Below are positions 20,066-30,415 of a stretch of DNA of 64,000 nt, in pieces. Position 1 is the first letter of the stretch. Every line of letters starts with the position of its first letter. The stretch is taken from positions 25,194,570 to 25,258,569 of the forward strand of contig NC_090767.1 of assembly GCF_036898095.1 (NCBI RefSeq), in the 5' to 3' direction. The stretch comes from Palaemon carinicauda (taxonomy: Eukaryota > Arthropoda > Malacostraca > Decapoda > Palaemonidae). The position numbers and the translations under genes are program-made. The notes under the pieces are model-generated. The model saw nothing but the letters and a program-made list of their open reading frames with translations, searched no databases and had not been told where the DNA came from.

Positions 20066-21017
20066 GGGTCTGGATTCAGTGCAAGGTCAATGACCCTGCG
20101 AATCCATAATGAGATGGTGTTCTTGGTGACCCTCCTCTTGGTCTTTCCTGTACTGACGAATTATCAGACACACGAGGACGGGCTGCGGCTGTTCTCTTAA
20201 GGTACAGCCTCAAACTCCTCACTGGGCAGAGTAAGAGTGGTTAAGATTATCTGTTACAGAATGAAGACTCAAAATCCAGAAAGAGTCGAATCGACGGTTC
20301 GCTATTCCAGGGTTCCGAGTCTCAGCAATAAACTCTGGGACGAAGCTGAACGTTACATCTCCCCCATCCTCTTGAATGGGCGATGTCGTATGAGAGAACA
20401 TGAAGTTCACCGACTCGTTTGGCCAAAGCCAAAGATAGCAGGAGCCCCGTCTTCCAAGTTAGGTGGCGATTTGTTGCCTGGCGTAATGGTTCATAGGGAG
20501 GTCTCTTAAGAGACCTGAGAACTCGAACCACGTTACATGGGGGAGGTCTCACTTCACACTGAGGACAGGTAAGTTCATAACTCCGTACGAGTAAGGAAAG
20601 CTCTAGGGATGAAGAACTGTCCATTCAATTCAGTCTAAAGGCAAGGCTTAAGGCTGAACGATAGCATTTTACCACCGAGACTGACAGGTGCGTTTCTTCC
20701 TGCAAATATACGAGGAATCCGCTATTGCTGGAAAAGTGGCATCGAGAGGAGAGATGCCCCTTCCACAACACCTAGACTTTCCACTTTGCCTGGTAGACTG
20801 CTGCTGATGACCTTCGCAGGTGACCAGACATCCTGATCGCAACTTGTTGCGAAAATCCTCTCTGAGAGAGGAGACGCTGGATAGTCTCCAGGGGTGAAGT
20901 CGTAGCCAAGCTACGGCTTTGTGGAATATGGTGGCATGTGGTTGTTTGAGTAGATCGTGTCGTGGAGGGAGTTCTCTTGGGAGCTCCGTTAGGAGTTGCA
21001 AAAGGTCCGGAAACCAT
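20066..21017 (-). pseudogene. DIRS I tyrosine recombinase, N-terminal and core part
   Basis: Minus-strand remains of the recombinase upstream of the B insertion. The N-terminal domain (MSGHLRRSSAAVYQAKW) lies at about 20790-20850. The core is at 20219-20624, with LLSLALAKRVGELHVLS carrying the first catalytic Arg. A TAG at about 20773 stops the frame; DIRS II reads AAG-type sense there. A 6-bp insertion relative to DIRS II lies nearby. With the 13174-13580 part it corresponds to the single region 41187-42391 of DIRS II. Confidence 0.82.
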
Positions 21018-21144
21018 TCAGTGTGATGCCATAGCAGAGCTATGAGGGTCATTGAAAGGTTGGTCATTGAAAGGTTGACCGATGTTCTGGCCTTGTCGAG
21101 TACCCTCCTCATCAGACAGAACGGGGGAAAGGCGTAAACGTCTG

Positions 21145-21806
21145 TTATCTCACCGTTGTTAGAATGCATCTTGCCAGAGAGCCTTGGGGTCTGGGACTGG
21201 GGAACAAAACAACGGGAGCCTGAAGTTCAAGGCCATTGCGATGAGGTCCAATGTCGGAGAACCCCAGGACTTTGTTGGCTACTAGATGATCCAAAGACAA
21301 CTCGGTACTCACTATCCGAGATGCTCTGCACAGGTTGTTGGCGAGCACATTCCTTTTGCCCAGAATGAAGCGTGCCAATAGTGGTATTGAGTGGATCTCG
21401 GCCCATCTCGGTATCTCTACTACTAGATGGGATAGGTCCTGCAAAAAAGTACCTCCTTGCTTGTTGAGCTAAGCCACTACTGTGGTGTTGTTGCTCTTCA
21501 CCACCACTGAGTGGCCCCCCAGAATTGTTGGAACTGTTGAAGGGCCAGAAAGATGGCCTTCATCTCTAGGAGATTTATGTGGAGGTGCTCTTCTGACTCT
21601 GACCAGAGGCTTGAGGTCGTGTGGTGCAGCACGTAGGGCCCCAACCCTCTCTTAGAAGCGTCTGAAAACAGCAACAAATCCGGGGGGAGTATGAGAACAT
21701 CCACTACCTTTCGTAGATTCTCGTTTGCCACCCACCACTCGAAGCCGGTTAGTTCAGCTAATCCCATGGGGATCCGGATGTCCGGGGAATCGCGAGTCTG
21801 ATTCAA
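21145..21806 (-). pseudogene. DIRS I RNase H domain
   Basis: Minus-strand frames 21498-21806 and 21145-21444 give a DIRS RNase H. LLLFSDASKRG carries the first Asp, LLEMKAIFLAL the Glu, and the C-terminal ARF..GKRNVLANNLCR block is present. The third catalytic position, normally Asp in an SDNTT motif, reads SNNTT, and the codon normally Tyr after TTVVA is TAG. Both lesions also occur in DIRS II. The domain removes RNA from the RNA/DNA hybrid in the family; this copy should not. Confidence 0.82.
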
Positions 21807-21849
21807 TCGGGAATTGAGTCGCCACTGGAGGAATCTGATCCTGAGGCGA

Positions 21850-22779
21850 TCATTGGGAACTAAACGGGCCAGTGATGAAAGGTGACCAAGAAGACGTAAC
21901 CACGTTTGGGCAGGAAGTTCTTCTCGTCTGAGAAAAGGTCTTGCGACCTTTCCAAGCTTTTGTTATCCTGTCGTCTGATGGGAAGGCTTTGTGGAAACTG
22001 GCGTCTATAATCATGACCCGGTATACCAGACTCTGTGTAGGAAGCAGGGATGACTTCTTAAGATTTACTATGATCCTTAGATCTTGGAAAAGTCTCAGAA
22101 GTTTGTCTCTGTGTTGAAGAAGGGTTGACACAGAGTCTGCTAGGATTAGCCAGTCGTCCAGATAGCGGAGGAGACTGATGCCAATAATGTGTGCCCAAGA
22201 TGACACTAGGGCAAACACACTGGGGAAAACTTGAGGTGCTGTGGAAAGACCGAAGCACAGCACCTTGAACTTGTATATTCTGTTGTCTAGGCTGAATCTT
22301 AAGTACTTCCTTGAAGACGGATGGACTGGGATCTGGAAGTACGCGTCCTTTACATCCAATGTGCACATGAAGTCCTGTGGTCTTACCGCTAGTCTGACAG
22401 TGTCTGCCGTCTCCATGCTGAACGGAGTTTGCTTGACAAACTTGTTCAGGGCCGAGAGGTCGATGACTGGTCTCCAGCCTCCAGACGCCTTTCTTACAAG
22501 TAAGAGTTGACTGAAGAAGCCTGGGTATGGTACCCGTCGAGGACCTCTTTGAGAGCGCCCCTCTTCAACTGGGTCTGGACTTCTGCCCGAAGGGCCTGCC
22601 CGTTTGCTGATCCCATGGCAAAGGAGTCTATTGAAACTGGATTCCTGGTCAGGGGAGGGAGAGATGTTATGAACGAGAAGCGATATCCTAGACAAATCAC
22701 GGAGATTGTCCAAGGATCGGCCCCAAGTTTCTTCCATCTGTCCGAGCAACTTTGTAGGCATCCCCCCACTGGTGGACAA
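21850..22779 (-). CDS. DIRS I reverse transcriptase, open segment (309 codons)
   Basis: Open minus-strand frame holding most of a DIRS RT: FFSQLLLVRK, GGWRPVIDLSALNKF, a VKDAYFQIPVHPSSR block with the first catalytic Asp, FGLSTAPQVF, and YLDDWLILA at about 22151-22165 with the catalytic pair intact. The upstream pre-RT block (DRWKKLGADPW, YRFSF) is in another frame at 22494-22769, so a frameshift lies near 22500 and the ATG here is not authentic. DIRS II has a TGA within the same domain, so this is the better RT copy, but the element as a whole is defective. Confidence 0.82.
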   Translation of the reverse strand: MSTSGGMPTKLLGQMEETWGRSLDNLRDLSRISLLVHNISPSPDQESSFNRLLCHGISKRAGPSGRSPDPVEEGRSQRGPRRVPYPGFFSQLLLVRKASGGWRPVIDLSALNKFVKQTPFSMETADTVRLAVRPQDFMCTLDVKDAYFQIPVHPSSRKYLRFSLDNRIYKFKVLCFGLSTAPQVFPSVFALVSSWAHIIGISLLRYLDDWLILADSVSTLLQHRDKLLRLFQDLRIIVNLKKSSLLPTQSLVYRVMIIDASFHKAFPSDDRITKAWKGRKTFSQTRRTSCPNVVTSSWSPFITGPFSSQ

Positions 22780-23683
22780 GCAAGGGGAGTGCCTATCCTA
22801 GCATTTGCAGCCTCGGCTGCTCCCTCTAGGATTTTTCCCTCCCCTGGAGGACTTCTTGCCTTTCCTGTCCTTGACAGGAAAGGCCTTATTAGACACCACT
22901 GTCTTCGCTGCTGTCTTCGTTGTTGTGGTCTTGGTTGGACGGGACTGCTGAGGAGCTGGAGGTTTATAGGGCTTGGATGTCAGAGCCCTATGGAGGAGGG
23001 AGTCCTGATGGGACTTCCTCCGCCTCTCAGCAGCCTGTTTCACGTCCTAAGGCTCAAACAGGTGGGCTCCCCCGAGAGAGGAATGTCTGAGCCTAGTTAT
23101 CTCGACGTTGGGGACTTGATGGTGGAATCTCTCAGACACCGCATCTCAACGTTTCAAGATTATGTTTGCCCACAAGTTCGAAGTTTGGTGGGCAAGAAAC
23201 TCAATCGAGCGAGTGCCTGAGAGAAGGAAAGTCTCCATTGCCTTCCTGGTACTTTCCTTGGAGAAATCCTTGGTTTGTATCAGAATTCCCGAGGTCCCTA
23301 ACCAGATATCTAGCCACGAAGTAGCCTGTATAGCATACTTTGTGACCTTTTCCTGATTAAGGATTTCGGCTGCCGAGAAATAGACCTACCGCCTGGAGAT
23401 TCTCTCGAGAGGTCCCTTTAGTTAGCTCTTCCAGAGAGTGGTGAAGAGGAGGAAGAGCTGGACTGGGCTCCCCCAGGATCTCAAAGTACACGAGGAGGTG
23501 GGAGGAGCTTGTTAGTAAAACCGGAGCGGTAGGAGGAGGCAAACTCGCAGAGCTGTTGGGTGATCTTAGCCCTGCCACTCTTCAACCCCTGAGGTATACT
23601 GGGAGGAGAGTGATGGAAATGGAGGTACAGGGAATGAGAAGGAGAGGGAGACCCAAGCGAAGGTGGGTGGACTGTATCAAGGA
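22780..23683 (-). pseudogene. DIRS I gag C-terminal / linker region
   Basis: A basic, low-complexity minus frame at 22798-23043 (KQAAERRRKSHQDSLL, then Thr/Lys- and Arg/Gly-rich) has a near-identical copy in DIRS II (44173-44418). It lies just upstream of the RT, the usual place for the C-terminal part of DIRS gag. The rest to 23683 has short broken frames only. The 237-codon plus-strand frame at 22507-23220 is antisense to this region. Confidence 0.6.
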
Positions 23684-24646
23684 CTATTCTTCGAAAACAA
23701 TTACTCGAAAACAGTTGTTTGATATTAATTCTTCGAAAACCAATTGTTCGACACAACAGTTGTTCGAATGAACAATTGTTCGAAAAAGGCAGCTATAGAA
23801 ATTGTTTGATTATTCAAAGAAAATAGCTAGAAACAGTTGTTCATAAATATCTATTTTATAAACACTTACTTGGTTTATGTTATGAAGTAAAAAAAAATTA
23901 GTATCAATGGATTTAAAAGAGACAATAAAAAAAACATGAATTCCTTTCCGGCTAATAAAAGATAAAATCGAATATCAAGAAAGATTCGCCCTTGCTTCTT
24001 CTCGTATCTTGTTCAGGTAATATTAGGTCTTTTTGATGACTAACAGTTGATCTACATTGGTCTTCCAACCTCACTCGATTAATTGTTCGCTTTATGCTGC
24101 TAGTTTGCGGTAGAGCGACTGCAACATAACCACTTAATTCTGCAGATGTGTTAGACATAATATAATGAGGAGAATCTCGTATTAATTTTGCGTCAGTCTT
24201 CACTTTATCTATAAACTGTCGTACTTCAACATTTGTCGAGTTTCCTCAGTGATTATGTTCGCCAGAAGTGGAACTGATCGAGCCATCAATTGTTATAGCG
24301 CGACCTTTGCATTTTTCAGCAAATTTTGGCATTTCCCATACACCTTTGTCCTTACTTGCTTGTCCTTCACATATAAGAATCCGTCCAGTAATATCATAGT
24401 TCTTCCTTTCTCACTTTGAATAAATCCAGCCATGGCTCTTTGCAAAGGGTGTTTCCTGTAAACTAAAAAAATCTTATTAAGTTTTCTCGGAAAACATATA
24501 TTGACAAAGAACAAAATATTTTCTTTAGGTATCTTTTTCGAACAATTGTTAATTCGAACAACTGTTGTGTCGAACAACTGGTCTTCGAAGAATTAATTTC
24601 GAACAACTGTTTTCGAATAATTGTTTTCGAATAATTGTCCGGATAC
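23684..24646 (-). mobile_element. Mutator-like (MULE) DNA transposon, defective
   Basis: An insertion of about 965 bp relative to DIRS II, whose matching site is at about 45054. Its ends are long inverted repeats of about 100 bp (23684-23790 against 24540-24646), rich in TTCGAA and CAATTG motifs. The flanks tatcaagga (23675-23683) and gatcgagga (24647-24655) match at 7 of 9 positions, fitting a 9-bp Mutator-type target duplication that has decayed. The interior encodes a FLYWCH-type transposase fragment. Confidence 0.8.
23952..24577 (-). pseudogene. FLYWCH zinc-finger / MULE transposase N-terminal fragment
   Basis: Read on the minus strand, it shows the FLYWCH pattern: FIQSEKGR, then LLDGFLYVKDK, a Trp (WEMPKFAEKCKGRAIT) and a final HNH. 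After it comes the segment seen before MULE transposase domains (SPHYIMSNTSAELSGYV, LPQTSSIKRTINRVR). One missing T in the codons before the Trp shifts the frame near 24350, and a TGA follows HNH directly. The first Cys of the finger reads Met. The DDE catalytic domain is absent. Such fingers bind element termini in the family. Confidence 0.75.
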
Positions 24647-24655
24647 GATCGAGGA

Positions 24656-26983
24656 TGACCTTCGATCAAAAGGATTAACCGGTGATGAAGTGTGGGACAG
24701 AGGTAGATGGAGAAACCTGACCAGAAACATCGACCCCACATAGAAGTGGGAAAAGATGTAGACAGAGGAAAAGAAGATGACTTTAACCCCTGAGACCAGG
24801 GCAGGGCTGCACTGGTCTTTGAGGGTTTCTGGGTGCCGAAGATAGTCTAAAACCATGTCCTTGCACTCCCGAGAGGGTATCTCTGGGTCAGAAAATCCAC
24901 CGAGAACCCTAATAAAGAGTCAGGACCTGCCAGAATGCATGTTCTAACTCTTGGTGCTCTCCTTCTGATATCGGACTTGCAGCAATCTCGCCATCTTCCA
25001 TCCCCAAGAGCTTTTCTTGGGGTGGGTCGTGGACATCCCTCGATTGGCTGGCTGTCTCCGTCTTTGTAGTCGTGGCAAAGGACTTTGGCAGGGTCTTGGA
25101 GTCTTTGGACTCCTTCCGAGGAAAGAGTTAAGACTCCAACATCGAAGGCCTGGATGTTGTGTTCCTCCTGATCTCTGACTGAGGGAAACTAAGCGTGAAG
25201 GGAGGTTTCCTCCAACAGTGGAATGGAGGAGGGCTTTTCCTCACGCGACTACCTTGGTAAAGGGGAGGTGGGAGAGTATCCCTGGGGAGATACTGAGGGA
25301 CTAGCCTTGATGGCCTGATCGGAGTCAGTTTCACCCTCGAGGAAGTGACCACGTCGGAAACTCCTCTTTTCTTCTTCCGTGGGGTAGAGGAAGCCATGGT
25401 TCCATGTCACGAATCTAGAGCTATAGGCTGCTCTGACGAGAGCCAGACAGGGCAGGATTGAATGGTTGTGTTACGGTTCAGACTAGGGTACTGATCCAAG
25501 ACTACTGACTGACTGATGCAATGTCAGAAAGATCCCCTAAAGAGAAAGGGACCGAAGGTTCCCTACGAGGAGTTAACGTAATAGGTGGGTCAGCCTTAGA
25601 AGAAAGCAATTTCGGGATCCTGAACCCCTCTGCTGGTGCCCGTTTCCCTTTTCCCAGGTCACGCCGAAATGCGTTTGCGGGGAGGAGAATGAGCGATGGT
25701 GACCTGGCCGGGTGTAATTTCTGTGCACGTGCCTGTTGGCGCGCGTGCTGGTGAAAATTGGTGCACAGGTGATAGCTGGCGTGTAGGTGAGGGCTGGCAA
25801 ATGGGCGAGTGTTGGCTTGCGCACGCGAACGAGTGTTGGCGCACGTGTATGGGCGATTGCCGGACGCGCATGTCCTGATGCGTGCGCGCGGGAGAGACCT
25901 GGCGCACAGCATCTCACCAACGTGCAAGCGAGTGCTGGCGCGCAGCAGCTCACCGACGTGCAGGCGAGTGCTGGCGCGCGGGAGCGCGCTGGTGCACAGG
26001 AGAGATTTGATGAGCAGGAGAGCGCTGGCGCGTAGGTGAGTGGTGACGTTCGGGAGAGCGCTGGCGCGTAGGAGATCATGGGCCCGTAGGCGCAGGGCAT
26101 GCAGGAGATCGTGGGCGCGCAGGAGGACGCTGTCGCGTGGTAGACCGTGGGCGCGTGGGCACAGCGCGCGCAGGAGAGCGCTGATGAACAGGAGAGCGTT
26201 GGCGCGTAGGCGCATATCGTAGCTGCCGTCTATGAGGGCAAGCAGGTGAGGGCAAGCAGTCTGATGTTGACGAGCAGCTGGTGAGAGCTGATGTCCTGTA
26301 GGAGGTTGGTGAGCTGCAAGACGATGACGCGCAGCCGAGGACTTCACTAGGGCCTCAAGAAGCTTTATCGGGAACAAGAACGGTGATGGACGGTCTAAGG
26401 TGGTAGCTGGCAGGAACGGTGAACGGTGAGTCGTCTCCTCCGCAGAGGACTGCGTGGATGACGAGACGAAGAGGCGCCTCCTAACTCCCTTGTGAGGAGA
26501 AGGAAGACCTCTACGGCAAAGGGGAGGACGAGCCTTCCGCCTTATACGCCCTCGAGGGGCCGTGGGATCAGCAAGCTGACCATCGTAAGGCCTCCGCAGA
26601 GGAGTCTCTGTAAGTGAACTCCCCCGAGGGGGAGAATCACCAGCAGGAGAGACCGTAGGACTCAGTTCCCCCCTCGAAGATGTTCGGAGGGGGAACCTAA
26701 GACTTCAGCTACCTCAGCAACAACAGGCACAGGAGTTTGAGCAGACACACCGGATGCCTCCGTTACAACAACGTCAAGGACAGACAGAGGATCTATCCCT
26801 GCTGTCTTCGGCGATTGCTAAACAGCTGCACCTAGTTTGATCATGTCAAACAGGGCTTTCCTGGAGGGCGAACCCTGAAGCCCCAAGGAAGCCCAAAGCT
26901 GCAACAAATCATTGTTATTACTAAATCAATGTTCATATCCTCCTCCGGGGGAGGAGGGGCAGCTGCCTCGCTAAGGGAGACAA
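24656..26983 (-). pseudogene. DIRS I gag region, low complexity, degenerate
   Basis: Corresponds to 45055-47624 of DIRS II. Recognisable pieces on the minus strand are a basic block SSTPRKKKRGVSDVV (25128-25397) and a GC-rich stretch (25560-26380). In the frame 25502-26377 the GC-rich stretch encodes an Ala/His/Arg/Leu-rich repetitive protein of 291 codons. Because several frames are open through the GC-rich stretch, I am not sure which is the real one. DIRS gag proteins are poorly conserved. No enzyme motifs are visible. Confidence 0.5.
25902..25973. repeat. 36-bp minisatellite in DIRS I gag, 2 units
   Basis: Two tandem 36-bp units (gcgcacagcatctcacc.. and gcgcgcagcagctcacc..). The homologous place in DIRS II (46309-46416) has three. 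The unit length is a multiple of 3, so a 12-residue peptide repeat stays in frame on the minus strand. Confidence 0.9.
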
Positions 26984-27502
26984 CTACCTCTCCCGCACCC
27001 AGGATCGGTCAACAGCAATACGGCCTACGCTACCACTCGCCGGCCTCTCGGAAGAGACCGATCGAGTGGGTGCTTCGGAGGAGGAATGGGCTACGGAAGA
27101 AGTCGTCTTGGAATTTTCTCTCTTCAAAGAAGCCTCTGAAGGAGAAATATCCCTTTTGGACTTTTTCTTCCGGTGCCGGGCAAACCTCTCCCACTGGGAG
27201 GTAGACCACTCCCTACATTCAATACATACATTACCGCTATCACACCGTTGGCCCCTACAATGAGGACACAAGGTGTGAGGATCAGTGTCGACCGCCGACA
27301 TAAAAGTCCCACAAGGGCGGCCAGGTAATCCAGGACACGTATGCACGATGAAAACGGGGGCCTTAACGGTGTAATTGTGATCAAACATGACAAAGGTTCG
27401 TGTGTAAAAGGCTTCAGCCGGAGTCCGAGTGCCGGATTTCACCGTTGCACTCCAAAAATCTGCTCCGGAACGATAACTAGTTCTCACCCAATGAGTATCC
27501 AT
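26984..27502 (-). CDS. DIRS I gag, zinc-binding N-terminal frame (172 aa, chimeric)
   Basis: A 172-codon minus frame. Residues from about 55 on match the DIRS II frame 47625-47945 and carry a cysteine-rich module: CPGLPGRPCGTF, HTLCPHCRGQRC, then CIECREWS..W. A Lys/Arg/Ser-rich tail follows (RHRKKKSKRDISPSEAS). Residues 1-46 (MDTHWVRTSYRSG onward) come from the inserted family D leader (27363-28760), not from DIRS I itself. The module is probably nucleic-acid binding, as in gag. Whether the fused frame is translated is unknown. Confidence 0.65.
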   Translation of the reverse strand: MDTHWVRTSYRSGADFWSATVKSGTRTPAEAFYTRTFVMFDHNYTVKAPVFIVHTCPGLPGRPCGTFMSAVDTDPHTLCPHCRGQRCDSGNVCIECREWSTSQWERFARHRKKKSKRDISPSEASLKRENSKTTSSVAHSSSEAPTRSVSSERPASGSVGRIAVDRSWVRER

Positions 27503-28760
27503 TATAGCGGAGCATAACTCAAGGCGGAGCTAAGCATAACTCAAGGCGGAGCTAAGCATAACTCAAAGCGGAGCTAAGGGTGTCGGTAAAAAACGACCCC
27601 AATTAATGACTCATACACTAACGTACCTAATAATAGTGTTAGCTATATTAACAGTAACCACATCAATAAATCGTTTATAATATTAAACGTACTATCATCA
27701 ATTTTGATACTGAGAGGAGGCCTGAATAACCCGTGATCGTATAAAAACGGAGAACGGGAAATTCACCTCTCTTGCTCAAAGAAAACGAGAGAAAGGATAA
27801 CTCATACCTGTAGAACAGGAAACGAGCACTCTATGCTTTCGCTCTCAAGGTTACATATTAAAAATTAACATCACACAATAAATAAGAAAATTAATAAAAT
27901 TGATTGCTTTTTCTTAGTAATAGTAATAACGAAGAATAACGACAACGTAACAAATAAACAAGGATATAGTCTAAAACGAACCCTCCAGGGTACAAATTAA
28001 CAGACTAAATCGCTAAGCTTTAAATCGCTACTATGCTTTAAAACGCTATCTTTAAATCGCTATTCTTCGTAGGTCCAAATTGGACTTGCAAGCAAATAAA
28101 TACCATAGTAAAAATTAATAATAATTAATGATAACATAAAAGGCCATAAAACGTAAGTGATATAACCTAGCTGACAGAGTACCAGATGGGCAAAAATAAC
28201 TAGAAAATTTACCGAAGCGAACATACCCAAAATGGCTGCCGATACCTCGGCAGGACAATCGCTTCCAAAACTAATGCCCGGTACTGCCAAAAGCTGCCAA
28301 AACAAACTATGGTACTTAACATTGGTAAGGGTGAAGTAACAACGTCAGTCATGTTGAAATAACGAGAAACTCTTCGAAAAAACACTGTGCCCAAAAAAAA
28401 CTCGGCTTGATGCAAGTCCAATTACAGAAGGATGTCCTAGAGGGCGCGTGTGGTAGGTGTCGTTGGGGAGTTCAACCATGTTATCTAGGGCCTGTCATGG
28501 CCCTCCCCATTGATGAAGGGATTATCTAAATGGAAGACAACCTGTGAATAGTGGTTTACACACACCTTTGTTTAATACACGACACCTACAAGGTGCTCGC
28601 GCGAGGGTTGTAACCTCTGCATTCCATGCTTTTATCTTTCTCTAGTATATTTGGAAGATTTATATTAGGAAAGGTATAAGGAAGGACCTTTCTCACCGGG
28701 CGTCACAGGCCTCTTCCCAGAAATAGATTTTTCCTTCGTCAAAATCCCTTTATTAATTGA
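27363..28760 (-). mobile_element. 1.4-kb DIRS family D terminal fragment inserted in DIRS I
   Basis: Present in DIRS I but absent from DIRS II, whose sequence runs straight from gag to the terminal repeat (47915-48040). It matches 54315-55660, the leader end of DIRS D, closely along its length, and ends with the R repeat. GGCC lies at both junctions (27359-27362 and 28761-28764), possibly a short duplication. It has no enzyme frame. The left end has no inverted repeat, so it looks like a truncated piece rather than a complete element. Confidence 0.78.
27511..27576. repeat. 22-bp tandem repeat, 3 units
   Basis: Three 22-bp units (agcataactcaaggcggag + cta), the third with one substitution. 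The family D copy at 54466-54505 has one full unit and one shortened to 18 bp. It lies just upstream of the ATG of the chimeric gag frame. Confidence 0.92.
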
Positions 28761-28789
28761 GGCCAACTTCATACACACACTGTAGAAAG

Positions 28790-28995
28790 AGAGAAAGCAA
28801 AACAGATTAATGGCAGTCAAGACAGGGTGAGAGCAGACACGTCTGTTCGTCACCCGAGCCAAAAGCAAAGTGAAGCATTCACTAGTGTGTGTGAGGGGGG
28901 GGGGGGTAGCAAGCTACCCCTCCCTATGCCCCGCTAACTAGCAGTGGGATAGTAACCCCTTGTTAAAATTCTAATGGCTCGTCATTTCAGCTACG
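28790..28995 (-). repeat. DIRS I 5' terminal repeat
   Basis: Homologous to the right inverted terminal repeat of DIRS II (48040-48205): a CCAAAAGCAAAGTG start, a G-run, CTACCC..CCCGCTAACTAGC, then AATGGCTCGYCATTTCAGCT. It marks the 5' end of the minus-strand DIRS I. Its left partner has been lost, because family N copy 1 adjoins the 3' end at 13174. A G12-13 run lies at 28896-28908. Confidence 0.75.
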
Positions 28996-29029
28996 CCGAT
29001 GTAATTACCTTATGTAAATAGCGTGGTTT

Positions 29030-30415
29030 GCATTTCAGTTACAGAACAATTACAAACTACTGCTATGTCGGCCTTCCAGGCATGGTCACGGTTGGACCAT
29101 TGGGTTGGCAGTCTCTCCTACTTTACAGTTTTGAAAAACCTCTCAAAGAAAAGGAAACAGTACAAAGAACTCTATTGTTAAATTTTTTACCAACCAGTGT
29201 TCCCTCATGTGGAGCAATTACATCTTCAAGTGTCAGGATGCAATGATAAACATGTTGGTTCATCAGATGGCATCTCGGGATGCATTGACTTGGTGTAGCA
29301 CACCGTTGACAATGTCCGACCTTTTTCCCTCCTGAATAAGGCGCAGCAGTACAGTAGTTGAGAAGTGGGAGAAAGTGGGCCGATCCCCCTCTTTCGATGA
29401 GGGGCATCAAATTAAGAAGTTATTATGGCCTCCACTAAGCCTAAATTAGCCCAGGCCATCCTAATTACAGAGGACAGGGCAACTCGTCTCATTCCTTTTG
29501 TCGCCTTGGACAATTCTACTGAAGTGGTCGTGGTCGGAGAGTTCACGTTAGGAAAGTCGTTCCCCTTATGACACCACTTGAGGGAAACCCCTGTCAAGTC
29601 ACTGAACAAGGTGGCAACTCTACGAGACAGATCCCTGGATGGTAGAGGTCTTTTGCTCCGGGCATTCCATCCCCTTCACCAAATATTAACCTCCTCTCAA
29701 TCAGATTCAGAAGATCCAGTTATTGTACTTGAGAGGGACAGCCATAGACCGTCTCTTACAGGCCAAGGTTCAGACTATGCTGAGAAAGAATGCCATAGGA
29801 AGTCTATGACAGGTCTCCAGGCTTCTACTGCAACTTGTTCATGGTCAAAAAGTTGACAGAGGTTGGAGACCAGTCATCAACTTGTCTAATTTGAATTGTT
29901 TGGTTTTTCAAACACTATACAAAATGGAAGAATCCCAGCACAGTCCTACAAGCAATCAGACAAAACAACCTCCTACTGGCCATAAACCTCAAAGATGTAT
30001 ACTTTCAACCCCCCCTCCCATCCAAGATCAAGAGAGTATCTGTGCTTTGTTCTAGGGGAAAGGAGATTCCAATTTAGAGTCCTTTGATTTGGCCTGTCTA
30101 CAGCGCCACAAGTGTTCACGAGACACTTCACCCTGGTGTAGTCCTGGGGTCATGTCACGGGCATCAGACTTTTCCATTGCCTTGACTATTAACTGTTACT
30201 GGCAGAGTCCGAAGCTCAGACTCTACACCGCAGTGACCTTCTGTTGAGTTTTATAAAGAACGTGGAGACTGGATAAATCTCGAAGTCAGTCCTTGATACT
30301 TAAAGTTGTCTCTGTAGTACAGTACTTGGACATGAGTATCAAAACAGTCCAAGCAAGAGCACACTATAAAAGGTGGAGGCTGCTGTCGTTCCTCTTTGTA
30401 CCTGACTTTGTTGCA
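29030..30415 (+). pseudogene. DIRS-like P3 remnant with RT (block alpha-2)
   Basis: Near-identical to P1 from 29356 on, and includes the upstream part that P1 lost to the A2 insertion (29040-29355, homologous to 9880-10200 in P2). The degenerate RT motifs and stops match P1, including the YLDD place, where the sequence reads LDY then a TAA. It is the undisturbed target site for A2. No usable frame. Confidence 0.72.

Noticed and set aside
22507..23220. 237-codon plus-strand frame, repeated at 43882-44595
   Set aside because: Antisense to the DIRS gag/pre-RT region. The equal length in both copies reflects recent common origin, and it has no recognisable domain.
25787..26222. Plus-strand Ala/Arg-rich frames (also 46194-46665)
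   Set aside because: GC-rich minisatellite leaves all frames open; they lie opposite the minus-strand DIRS gag.
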